Below, piece after piece: positions 18,312 to 26,439 of a DNA stretch of 41,461 nt. The stretch comes from Trueperaceae bacterium. Its GTDB lineage: Bacteria > Deinococcota > Deinococci > Deinococcales > Trueperaceae. Below the pieces are notes generated by a model. That model made no database searches. It was not told the origin of the DNA and was given only the letters and a program-made list of their open reading frames with translations. The stretch's first letter is position 1; every line of letters begins with the position of its first letter. The position numbers were made by a program, and so were the translations under genes. The stretch lies in the NCBI GenBank assembly GCA_007695125.1, contig REEJ01000176.1, forward strand, positions 1 through 41,461, in the 5' to 3' direction.

Positions 18312-18679
18312 GGGTACCTCCGTGATGATGAGGGGACGCGTGTCGACACGGTCCCTGGTGCAGAACGATGGGGAACCGTTCGCTGCTCCTTCGTGACCAC
18401 CTCCTCGAGACGGCGATGCTCGGCTGGCTGGCGGGCGCTTGCCGCGTGCGCCGAGCGTCACGATCGGACGATGTGTCTACAGAATGCGCTCGCCGGCGCC
18501 GGCGCACAGGCCGGCACGGGGTCGTCGCTGCTCCTGGCTTCGCGTCGACCGACGCCACACGGGGCGAGGCCTCGTGTGGCACTGCGCCCAAGAGCGCGGG
18601 TGCGCGCGAACGCATTCGACTCCACCAGTATCCGCCCGCGGCGAAGCGCGTGTCAACGCAGGGCACGACCATCTGTGGG

Positions 18680-19450
18680 TCAGAGCACGAGGGCGAGGAA
18701 CGCGACGAGCGCGATGCCGAAGCCGAGCTCGCGGAAACCGATGACCTTGGCCGGCACGCTGACACGCTGGCGCGACACGCCCAGCGCCGCGCGGCCAGCC
18801 AGCGCCACATACGGGACGAGGACGAGCCAGGCGAGATCGGTGAACGCCACGGCGACCGCCACGAGCGCCAACGCGAGCAGGTGCATGGCCCACACGCACC
18901 TGGGGTCGACGGCGTGGCCGCGCTCGAGGCGCAAGCGTGCCCGCACGTACGCGATGGTAGGGACGCTCCGGGCGGCGAGCAGCGCCCAGAGGCCCAGCGC
19001 GGCGACGATGCCCCACCCGGCGGCGACGGCGATGCAGGCGGCGAGCGACCCGATGGCGAGCGCACCGAGGACCTCGGGGGCGAACTCGCGCGCGCGGCCG
19101 TGCGCGTCGAACCAGAGCTGCCCGAGCGCGAGCGGCGCCGCGATGAGCGCGGGTACCAGGATCGTGGGTGTGCCCGCCAGCGCGATCGCCACCGCCACCG
19201 CGACGACGAGGATGATGCCGTACAGAGCCACGAAGCGCCAGGCGAGGCCGGTCCTCGGGTAGACGCGCCGACGCCGCACGTCGCTGAGCGCCTGGCTGAG
19301 GGGGGTCTGGAGCAAGATCGCGGCCAGCCCCGCGATCACGAGTGCCACGCCCGCGGAACTCCACGCGACCAGGAGCCCGAGGAGCGCGGGCTCGAGGAGG
19401 AAACCCCACGCGCCGTGCTCGACGGGGAGCGCGACCGTGCGAAGGCGCAC
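18680..19450 (-). CDS. YwiC-like integral membrane protein
   Basis: Characteristic LPVEHGAWGFLLEP motif, QALSDVRRRRVYPRTGLAWR, multiple TM helices; GTG start. Confidence 0.82.
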   Translation of the reverse strand: MRLRTVALPVEHGAWGFLLEPALLGLLVAWSSAGVALVIAGLAAILLQTPLSQALSDVRRRRVYPRTGLAWRFVALYGIILVVAVAVAIALAGTPTILVPALIAAPLALGQLWFDAHGRAREFAPEVLGALAIGSLAACIAVAAGWGIVAALGLWALLAARSVPTIAYVRARLRLERGHAVDPRCVWAMHLLALALVAVAVAFTDLAWLVLVPYVALAGRAALGVSRQRVSVPAKVIGFRELGFGIALVAFLALVL

Positions 19451-19464
19451 GCGGCGTGCCGTCG

Positions 19465-19716
19465 TCAGGCGAGCCGCTCCACCCGGACTCGCCAGGTCGT
19501 CGGTCCCGCTTCGAGGTACGTCCACTGTGAGGCGCCCGGACGCGTCGACGCGAAGCGCTGCCGCAGGGGTGCGGGGTCGTGGTCGACGACGATCTCGAGG
19601 GCGGCGCCAGGTGCGAGCGACTCGAAGGTGTTCTCGATGGTCTGGCGGCACGAGCCAGCTGGCAGGCTCGCAACGTCGATGGTGATCGGGTCCACGGCGG
19701 GGACGGTTGGATGCAT
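19465..19716 (-). CDS. DUF2249 (TusA-like fold) protein
   Basis: 83 aa; TIDVASLPAGSCRQTIENTFESLAPGAALEIVVDHDPAPLRQRFAS...YLEAGPTTWRVRVERL. Confidence 0.85.
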   Translation of the reverse strand: MHPTVPAVDPITIDVASLPAGSCRQTIENTFESLAPGAALEIVVDHDPAPLRQRFASTRPGASQWTYLEAGPTTWRVRVERLA

Positions 19717-19874
19717 GACGCTCCTCCTCGACCGGCCTTCATGGCCGGGGGTTCATGGACTCCATTGTCCACATTGGCGTCGCGGTCCGCAGGGACACTC
19801 GTCCATACGATCCGCTCGCCACCGTGTCGCGTGTACGTTGACCGGTCGTCCCACCAGGGCTACGCTCATGCCTG

Positions 19875-20357
19875 ATGGTCGCTTCCGAGCCTCCCCACGA
19901 GCCCGCGCCGGAGCGCTCGCCTCCGCCCGACCGGGTCGTCGCCGTGCCAACCGCAGCAACGGGACCGGCAGCGAACCCGCTCGTACGAGCGGCGTACTTC
20001 ACCTTCGGTTGCCTGACGTTCACACTCGCGATGATCGGGATCGTGGTGCGGGGCATCCCGACCACGCCGTTCCTGCTCCTCACCGCGTTCGCGTTCGCCC
20101 GGAGCAGCCCCCGCCTCCATCGCTGGCTCATGGAACACAAGCGCTTCGGTCCGCTGCTCCACGACCTGCAGAGCGGCCGTGGCCTGACGCTGCGGTTCAA
20201 GGCCGCCACCATCGCGTTCAGCTGGAGCCTCATGCTGGCGACGGCCATCTGGCTGGTCCCGTCGTGGCCGCTCCGCGCGTTCCTGGCCGGCGCGGCGCTG
20301 ATCCAGCTGTACGTGTTCGTCCGCGTGATCCCGACCCGTCCGCACCACGCAGCCTGA
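19875..20357 (+). CDS. DUF454 (YbaN-like) inner membrane protein
   Basis: IGIVVRGIPTTPFLLLTAFAFARSSPRLHRWLMEHKRFGPLLHDLQ. Confidence 0.9.
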   Translation: MVASEPPHEPAPERSPPPDRVVAVPTAATGPAANPLVRAAYFTFGCLTFTLAMIGIVVRGIPTTPFLLLTAFAFARSSPRLHRWLMEHKRFGPLLHDLQSGRGLTLRFKAATIAFSWSLMLATAIWLVPSWPLRAFLAGAALIQLYVFVRVIPTRPHHAA

Positions 20358-20366
20358 TCCACGCGT

Positions 20367-20400
20367 TCGCCCCCACGACCGTCGCAGATCGTGGGGGCGA
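20367..20400. terminator. Bidirectional terminator-like hairpin between convergent genes
   Basis: 12-bp perfect stem TCGCCCCCACGA / TCGTGGGGGCGA with 10-nt loop, between the DUF454 gene (+) and the DOMON gene (-). Confidence 0.7.
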
Positions 20401-20459
20401 TGTGGTGCGCCACTCCCGTACGGGTATGACGCGTCAGCGCGATGGTGCGCTGGTCAGCG

Positions 20460-21023
20460 TCAGAAGATGAAGTCCTCGATGTACCAGGCGCCGCCCTGCG
20501 TGCTGCGGCCGTGCGCACGGCCCGGATCCATGACGTTGGCGTAGGCGCCCATGAAGATCATCGGGGTGCCAGGCGTGATCGCCACGTCGGTGTCTTCACC
20601 GGTGTCGAGCGGGCGGGAGAACTCGACCGTCCAGAGGTCGCCGTCGCGGCTCGCCGCGAAGTCGACGACGGTGTTGCTGCCGCCCTCCTCACTATCGAGC
20701 ACCGGCTCGCCGCGGGCGCTCTCCTGGAACATGTCGAGCAAGACGTACTCGCCGTCCTCTTCGGTCACGATGATGACGTCGAAGCCGGCCTTGCGGTTGG
20801 TCATCTCGTCGGCCCAGCCGACACCGACCCAACCGCGCGCCTCGAGCGTGAAGCCCATGTAGATCATGTCGTCGTCGATGGTCCAGTACACGACCATGCC
20901 GGAGTCGTCGTGCGTGGCGGTGTTGGCGTACTCGCCGTCGGCGATGGCGCCGTCGATGGCGGGCTGCGCCGCGGCGAAGCTGACGAGGAGGGCGAAGGCG
21001 GTGGCGGTGATGAGCTTGATCAT
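20460..21023 (-). CDS. Secreted DOMON / ethylbenzene-dehydrogenase-gamma-like domain protein
   Basis: Signal peptide MIKLITATAFALLVSFAAAQ; IDGAIADGEYANTATHDDSGMVVYWTIDDDMIYMGFTLEARGWVGVGWAD...GFDVIIVTEEDGEYVLLDMF. Confidence 0.82.
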   Translation of the reverse strand: MIKLITATAFALLVSFAAAQPAIDGAIADGEYANTATHDDSGMVVYWTIDDDMIYMGFTLEARGWVGVGWADEMTNRKAGFDVIIVTEEDGEYVLLDMFQESARGEPVLDSEEGGSNTVVDFAASRDGDLWTVEFSRPLDTGEDTDVAITPGTPMIFMGAYANVMDPGRAHGRSTQGGAWYIEDFIF

Positions 21024-21547
21024 GGGACCTTCCTTTCGGTACGAGGTACCGCAGTGTCGCGTGGCGCCGTGTGTGAAGGCGCGGAGGACGATGAAGACTC
21101 CTTGACGACGGCGGTCAACCCGACGACCAAGCCGACGGCGCCGACGTGCGTGTGGGCGAGCCCGGCGAGGACCGGGCGGTACGGGACCTGGAACGACTCC
21201 AGGAGGCCGGAGATGGTGAAGAGGCTGACACCGAGGTCGCCAGCGTTCCAGATCAGGTGCAGCAACGCGCCAGCGAACCCTGTCAGGACCGACACCACCA
21301 TCCAGATGGTGAACGGTAGGCGCACCGCCTTGTGTGTGGTGAAGAACATGGCGATCGCGAGCGGGAACCCGATCATCGACACGTAGAAGGGCCAGCGCGC
21401 CCAGAAGCTCTCCATGTAGTGATCGATCACCCAGTGCTCGACACCATAGAAGAAGAAGCCGAAGGCGGCGATGAGCAAGAAGAAGTTCTGCAGGAAGCCG
21501 AGGACCTTGCCCTCCTCGGTCTTTGCGTTCATCCAACGTTCAAGCAT
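21020..21547 (-). CDS. Integral membrane protein, paralogue of the next CDS
   Basis: About 4 TM; VEHWVIDHYMESFW, TGFAGALLHLIWNAGD, YRPVLAGLAHTHVGAVGL; ATGA overlap with the DOMON gene. Confidence 0.8.
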   Translation of the reverse strand: MLERWMNAKTEEGKVLGFLQNFFLLIAAFGFFFYGVEHWVIDHYMESFWARWPFYVSMIGFPLAIAMFFTTHKAVRLPFTIWMVVSVLTGFAGALLHLIWNAGDLGVSLFTISGLLESFQVPYRPVLAGLAHTHVGAVGLVVGLTAVVKESSSSSAPSHTAPRDTAVPRTERKVP

Positions 21548-21556
21548 CGCGGTCTC

Positions 21557-22000
21557 CTATCGCGCCCGGAAGATGCAAGCGAGGCCGGTCACACCCATGT
21601 TGGTGTAGGCCATCGCTGCCAAGACGGGACGGAAGCCGTGGAATTGATCCATCGCGTACGACCAGTTCCACGCGATGCCCCGGGTGTCCTCCATGTTCCA
21701 GATCCAGTGCCAATAGGCACCGACCAGGCCGGTGACGATGGCCGCCCACATGGTGATGATGAACGCCCAGCGCACCCATGAGGTCTTGCGATCGAAGAAG
21801 ATCCAGACGGTGAAGATCACACCTGGGATGGTGATCCAGAACGGGATCAACGACTCCCACGTGTCGAGCCAGTGGCCGATGATGAAGAGCTCGACCGGGT
21901 ACATGACGAACGCTCCCAAGATCAACAGCAGGAGCACGACCCGGACGATCTCGAGCGTACGTGCAGTCGTGTTCGTTGCGCTTCGAAGCGCGGGTATCAC
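21557..22000 (-). CDS. Integral membrane protein, paralogue of the previous CDS
   Basis: About 4 TM; VELFIIGHWLDTWESLIPFW, TGLVGAYWHWIWNMED, FRPVLAAMAYTNMGVTGL. Confidence 0.8.
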   Translation of the reverse strand: MIPALRSATNTTARTLEIVRVVLLLLILGAFVMYPVELFIIGHWLDTWESLIPFWITIPGVIFTVWIFFDRKTSWVRWAFIITMWAAIVTGLVGAYWHWIWNMEDTRGIAWNWSYAMDQFHGFRPVLAAMAYTNMGVTGLACIFRAR

Positions 22001-22087
22001 GGAGCACCTCCTCGGGTGTAGGAACCATGCCCATCGCGGCAGCGCGTGGATGCACGGTCAGGACCGAAGCTCTGTAGCCTCACCTAC

Positions 22088-22117
22088 GATTCTTCCGACC
22101 CAAGAATCATTTGTCAA
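22088..22117 (-). promoter_or_regulatory. Promoter/operator of the DOMON-membrane protein operon
   Basis: Minus strand TTGACA (22117-22112), 17 bp, AAGAAT (22094-22089); perfect inverted repeat GATTCTT-N7-AAGAATC at 22088-22108. Confidence 0.7.
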
Positions 22118-22584
22118 CGTCGATGGGTGACAGCGGCATTCGTCCCGGACGCCCTCACGCACACTTCACATAGCCCCTCGAGCACCAGGTGGTCGCTGGT
22201 GACACGGAACCCGAAGCGCTCCTCGACGAGGCCATAGAACGCGTCTGTGACGTCGTGATCCACCTCCCGCTCGGCGCCGCAGACGCGGCACGCGAGATGA
22301 TGGTGCGCGGGGTTGGGCCCGGCCAGTTCGTAGTGCGTCTGCCCTTGCTGCTCGACCGGCCGGATCAGCCCACGCTCGCTCAGGAAGTGCAGGTTCCGGT
22401 ACACCGTCGCGTCGTTGACCGTCGCCTCGCGCCTCCGTACCGCCGTGCACACCTCGCGCGCGCTCAGCCGACCCCCACTCTCACAGATCACGTCCATGAC
22501 GAGTTCGCGCTGATGCGTGACCCGGTAGCCGGCAGCGCGCAGGGCGCGTTGGTAGTTCCACGTGTGGTGGGACATGCTCAGCAT
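22114..22584 (-). CDS. Fur-family transcriptional regulator
   Basis: GYRVTHQRELVMDVI, NDATVYRNLHFLSERGLI, AHHHLACRVCG...LCEVC metal motifs. Confidence 0.93.
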   Translation of the reverse strand: MLSMSHHTWNYQRALRAAGYRVTHQRELVMDVICESGGRLSAREVCTAVRRREATVNDATVYRNLHFLSERGLIRPVEQQGQTHYELAGPNPAHHHLACRVCGAEREVDHDVTDAFYGLVEERFGFRVTSDHLVLEGLCEVCVRASGTNAAVTHRR

Positions 22585-22635
22585 GGAGTGTACGCGCGTG
22601 CGGTCACCCAGCGCCGGTACAGGTGTCCGCCTGGA

Positions 22636-23751
22636 TCAGGCGTCGGGCGCACACGGCAGTTCGACGCGCAACCGGGCCCCACCCTCGGCGCGCTGCAAGA
22701 CGTCCACCGTACCCCCGTGCAGCGCGACGATCGCCGCCACGATCGACAGTCCGAGACCCGAGCCGCCAGTTCCAGGACGACGCGAGGCGTCGACTCGGTA
22801 GAAGCGTCGGAACACGTTCGGCACCTCCTGCGCGGCGATGCCTGGACCGTCATCGAGCACCTCGAGCACGGCTCGCTCACCGTCACGCCGCACCACGACG
22901 TCGACCGTGGTGCTCTGCGCTGCGTGGAGCAGCGCGTTGTCGACGAGCGCGTTGAGCACCTGCCGCAGCCGTTCCGCATCGGCGTCCACCAGCACACGCT
23001 CGGCGTCGATGCGCAGCACGACGCCGGCACTGGCGGCACGGGCCAGGAAGGCAGCGCCCGCCTCACGCGCGAGCGCACCGAGGTCGAGCCGCTGGCGATA
23101 CAGGGTCAGTTCACCGGCTTCGGCCAGGGTGACGAGGCGCAGATCGGCGACCAGGCGACCGAGGAGGTCGACCTGCTGCAGGAGCTGCTGCAGGGTCTCG
23201 TCGTCGGGCTGCATGAGCCCGTCCTGTAGAGCCTCGAGTTCGCTCTTGAGGACGGTGAGCGGGGTGCGCAGCTCGTGCGCCACGTCGGTCGTGAAGCGCT
23301 GCCGCTGGTCCTCTTCGGCCTGCAGGCGATCTGCGGTGTCGTTGAACACACGCGCCAGCGCCACGACTTCCGTCGGACCGCTCGGTTCCGCGCGCACCCA
23401 GCGTTCGCCGGCGCCGTAGCGCCGCGTGACCTCCGCCACACGTGAGATCGGACGGCTCGCTCGCAGCGCGATCCAGCCACCCACCGCCATGGCCACGACG
23501 AGAGCGATCACGGCGGCGCTGAACGTCGCCCCCTGCAGCTCGGCCAGCAGCGCCCGCGATGCGCCCATCGCACCACCGGGCTCTGCGAAAGGCCCGGCAC
23601 CCCCGGGCCCCCCGCCGCGGGGGGCCTGCGCCACGCCGAACGCCCGCGGCACGCGCTCCGACGCCGCGCGATAGCTCAGGTACCCCGTCAGGCTGGCCGA
23701 GAAGAGCGCCGTGAGCGCCACGGTGAGCAACACGCGGACGGCGAGGCTCAC
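22636..23751 (-). CDS. Sensor histidine kinase (HAMP, HisKA, HATPase)
   Basis: TTDVAHELRTPLTVLKSELEAL H-box, DNALLHAA, DDGPGI, GGSGLGLSIV; GTGA overlap with the response regulator. Confidence 0.95.
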   Translation of the reverse strand: MSLAVRVLLTVALTALFSASLTGYLSYRAASERVPRAFGVAQAPRGGGPGGAGPFAEPGGAMGASRALLAELQGATFSAAVIALVVAMAVGGWIALRASRPISRVAEVTRRYGAGERWVRAEPSGPTEVVALARVFNDTADRLQAEEDQRQRFTTDVAHELRTPLTVLKSELEALQDGLMQPDDETLQQLLQQVDLLGRLVADLRLVTLAEAGELTLYRQRLDLGALAREAGAAFLARAASAGVVLRIDAERVLVDADAERLRQVLNALVDNALLHAAQSTTVDVVVRRDGERAVLEVLDDGPGIAAQEVPNVFRRFYRVDASRRPGTGGSGLGLSIVAAIVALHGGTVDVLQRAEGGARLRVELPCAPDA

Positions 23752-24416
23752 GTTCGCAACCGGTAGCCGACGCCGCGGACCGTCTCGAGCTGCTCGGCAC
23801 ACGCACCCAGCCGACGGCGCAGGTTCTTCACGTGCGCGTCGACCGTGCGGACGTCGGTGAAGCCGTCGGTCCGACCCTCGAGCAGTTCCTGGCGCCGCAG
23901 GGCAACGCCGGCTCGGGCCGCGAGTGCGGCGAGCATGCGGAACTGCGTGGGGCTGATGTCCAAGCGCGTCTCGCCGCAGTACGCCGCGAAGGCGTCGAGG
24001 TCGATCCTCAACGCACCGACCGCATGCTGACGGGCGCTTCGAACCTGCCCGGACGCCCGCCGCAGGACCGCGTGGACGCGTGCAACCACCTCACGCGGGC
24101 TGAACGGCTTGGTCACGTAGTCGTCGGCACCGACGCCAAGGCCGGTCAGCCGGTCGTCCTCCTCCACCTTGGCCGTCAGCATGATGATCGGTACGTCCGA
24201 CGTCGCGCGGATGTGCGTCGCCACGGCGACGCCGTCGATCTCGGGCAGCATCAGGTCGAGCAGGATGAGGTCGGGCGACGCCGCCCGCCACAGCTCGAGC
24301 GCACGCTTGCCATCGCCGGCGCGCTCGACCTGGAACCCCTCGGCGCGCAGGTAGCGCTCGAGCACCGCAGCGATCCGAGCCTCGTCCTCGACGATCAGGA
24401 TGCGCTCACCGGGCAT
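23748..24416 (-). CDS. OmpR/PhoB-type response regulator
   Basis: ILIVEDEARIAAVLERYL, PDLILLDLMLPEIDG, TAKVEEDDRLTGLGVGADDYVTKPFSPREVVARV; C-terminal winged helix. Confidence 0.95.
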   Translation of the reverse strand: MPGERILIVEDEARIAAVLERYLRAEGFQVERAGDGKRALELWRAASPDLILLDLMLPEIDGVAVATHIRATSDVPIIMLTAKVEEDDRLTGLGVGADDYVTKPFSPREVVARVHAVLRRASGQVRSARQHAVGALRIDLDAFAAYCGETRLDISPTQFRMLAALAARAGVALRRQELLEGRTDGFTDVRTVDAHVKNLRRRLGACAEQLETVRGVGYRLRT

Positions 24417-24438
24417 GACACCTCAGTCTACGGCCGTT

Positions 24439-24470
24439 GGCAGCATGTCGACCGGGGTCGGCATGCTGCC
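24439..24470 (-). terminator. Terminator-like hairpin between the DUF2680-like gene and the two-component system
   Basis: GGCAGCATGTCGACC / GGTCGGCATGCTGCC near-perfect inverted repeat (one T-G) in the intergenic gap. Confidence 0.6.
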
Positions 24471-24503
24471 CGATGTGGCGACATGTGATCGCTTCAGACC
24501 TCG

Positions 24504-25067
24504 TCAGCGCTCTCGCTGGCCGTGCGGCCCCCGCACCATCGGCTCCATCCGGTGCTGGCGGTCCTCGCCGGCCGAACGTGGCCCACGCGGCGCATCGGTG
24601 CGCTGCGCCATCAGTGGCTCGCCCGTTGCGTGCTGGCCACCAGCGATCCCCTCGCGGTCGACGACGGTGTCGAACACCTCGCTACCACGCTCCACCATTC
24701 GCTCGGCTTGGGCCGTGGTGATCGTGCCTGCGTCGAGGAGGGCTGCGATGGCGTCGCCGCGCTGCCGCACGAACACGGCGCGCAGGGCCTCCCGGCCGAT
24801 GCCTTCCTCGGCGGCGATCATGGCGATCGATGCGCCCGCCTCCTTGCGGGCGTGCAGCTCGTCTTCGCTCAGGCCGATGGCGCCGTGCAGGGCGCCGCGC
24901 ATGCTCGCACCGAGCTGGCTAGGTCCGAACTGTCCCCCCTGGTGCAGCTGCAGCGACTGTTCGCGAGCGGCCACGCCGGCCCGGGGAGCGTCGGCGAAGC
25001 GTGGACCTTGCGCGAAGGCCACAGCGGCCAGTACGAGTGCGGCGATGGGAACCAGGATCCTGATCAT
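24504..25067 (-). CDS. Secreted DUF2680-like helical protein
   Basis: Signal peptide MIRILVPIAALVLAAVAFAQG; LSEDELHARKEAGASIAMIAAEEGIGREALRAVFVRQRGDAIAALLDAGTITTAQAERMVERG. Confidence 0.7.
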   Translation of the reverse strand: MIRILVPIAALVLAAVAFAQGPRFADAPRAGVAAREQSLQLHQGGQFGPSQLGASMRGALHGAIGLSEDELHARKEAGASIAMIAAEEGIGREALRAVFVRQRGDAIAALLDAGTITTAQAERMVERGSEVFDTVVDREGIAGGQHATGEPLMAQRTDAPRGPRSAGEDRQHRMEPMVRGPHGQRER

Positions 25068-25239
25068 GGTGGTGCTCCTTCCATCTCGGTGGCACCGAGC
25101 GTGATCGGAGCATAGGAGCGCGCACGTGAACGTTGTGCGAACGCCGGGACGCGCGTGCACGGACGCTTTCGTTGGGGCACCATCCACACGAGCCCACGCC
25201 GACGCCCCGGCCGTGGCCGAGCCGGTATCCTGGCGCATC

Positions 25240-26439
25240 GTGCCCAAGGTCCTCCACACGGCAGATTGGCACCTGGGAAAGCGCCTCAAGCGCTTCGACC
25301 TGGCGAACGAGCAGCGCGAGGCGCTCGAGCGGCTCCTCGACGTCATCGACGCGGAGAAGCCCGACGTGGTCGTGATCGCTGGCGACATCTTCGACGTCCC
25401 CGAACGTCAGCCGCTCTCGGCGATCCGCACGTGGACGTGGATCACGCAGGAGATCACGCGTCGCGCTCCTATCGTGGCGATCCCCGGCAACCACGACCAC
25501 GCCGAGCGCCTCGGCTACAACACCCACCTGACGCGCACCAGCGGCCTGTACATCCTCAACGACCTGGAGCGCGCCCACGAGGGCTTGGTCCTCGCGGGGC
25601 TCGAGCTGTTCGGCCTCCCCTTCCACAAACCGGCACGCGTGCGCGCCCTGCTCGAGCGCGACGCGGCCGAAGGCGCGTCACCGATCGAGCTCGACGACTT
25701 CGATTACGACACGGCGATGCGGCATCTCGTCGACCGCGCCCTCGGCGCCACCCACGGAGGGCACCCGCGCGTCGCGATCGCCCATGCCTTCGTGGCCGGC
25801 AGCGGCGAGGAGGACAGCAGCGAGGACCCCATCATGGTCGGGGGCGCCGGGGGCGTGCGAGCCAGCACGCTCGCGGCCTTCGACTACGTCGCCTTGGGGC
25901 ACCTGCACGCGCCCCACGCGGCGAGCCGACACCCGCACGTGCGCTACGCCGGCAGCCTCTACCCGTACGCGTTCGACGAGCATCCTTCGAAGAGCGTCAC
26001 GGTCGCCCGCTGGGACGACGGTGCCAGCGCTGGCACCCGGCCAGAGGTGTGGACCGTGCCCCTGGAGGTCCGGCGCCGCGTGCGCGTGGTCGCGGACCTG
26101 AGCTTCGCCGCGCTCCTCCGCGAAGGCGAAGCGCTGCGCTCCGCCGGCGACCCCCGGAGCGACGACTACCTGCTGGCCAGCGTCACCGACCGCGATCCGG
26201 TCCCACACGCCCAGGCGCGCCTGAACGAGGTCTACCCCAACGCGGTGTTCGAGCAGCGCTGGCTCGACGTCGCTCCCGACGAGGCCTTCGACGTTCCCGA
26301 CCCGAGCCGACACTCGGTCGAACAGGTGTTCGAGGCCTTCTACACGCACGTGTACGGAGCCGACGAGCGCCTCGGCGAACTCGAGCGAGCGGTGCTGCGC
26401 GAGGCGCTGCAACGCCTCGAAGGCGGCCGCGAGACGTGA
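25240..26439 (+). CDS. sbcD: Exonuclease SbcCD nuclease subunit
   Basis: VLHTADWHLGKRLKRFDLANEQREALE, VVVIAGDIFDVPERQP, AIPGNHDHAERLGY, LGHLHAPHA; GTG start. Confidence 0.95.
   Translation: MPKVLHTADWHLGKRLKRFDLANEQREALERLLDVIDAEKPDVVVIAGDIFDVPERQPLSAIRTWTWITQEITRRAPIVAIPGNHDHAERLGYNTHLTRTSGLYILNDLERAHEGLVLAGLELFGLPFHKPARVRALLERDAAEGASPIELDDFDYDTAMRHLVDRALGATHGGHPRVAIAHAFVAGSGEEDSSEDPIMVGGAGGVRASTLAAFDYVALGHLHAPHAASRHPHVRYAGSLYPYAFDEHPSKSVTVARWDDGASAGTRPEVWTVPLEVRRRVRVVADLSFAALLREGEALRSAGDPRSDDYLLASVTDRDPVPHAQARLNEVYPNAVFEQRWLDVAPDEAFDVPDPSRHSVEQVFEAFYTHVYGADERLGELERAVLREALQRLEGGRET

Noticed and set aside
20411-20427. ACTCCC-GTAC-GGGTAT (core CCCGTACGGG) as a fourth member of the operator family
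   Set aside because: Spacer is 4 not 5, the left arm is degenerate, and it lies between convergent genes where no promoter is expected.
22128-22584. CRISPR, integrase, transposase, prophage or tRNA elements anywhere in the window
   Set aside because: No repeat-spacer arrays, no recombinase/transposase motifs in the ORF translations and no tRNA-like fold recognised; the window looks like stable core/accessory chromosome.
23606-23626. GGCCCCCC-GCCGC-GGGGGGCC hairpin as a terminator
   Set aside because: It lies inside the kinase coding sequence and encodes a Gly/Pro-rich loop; no adjacent gene end.
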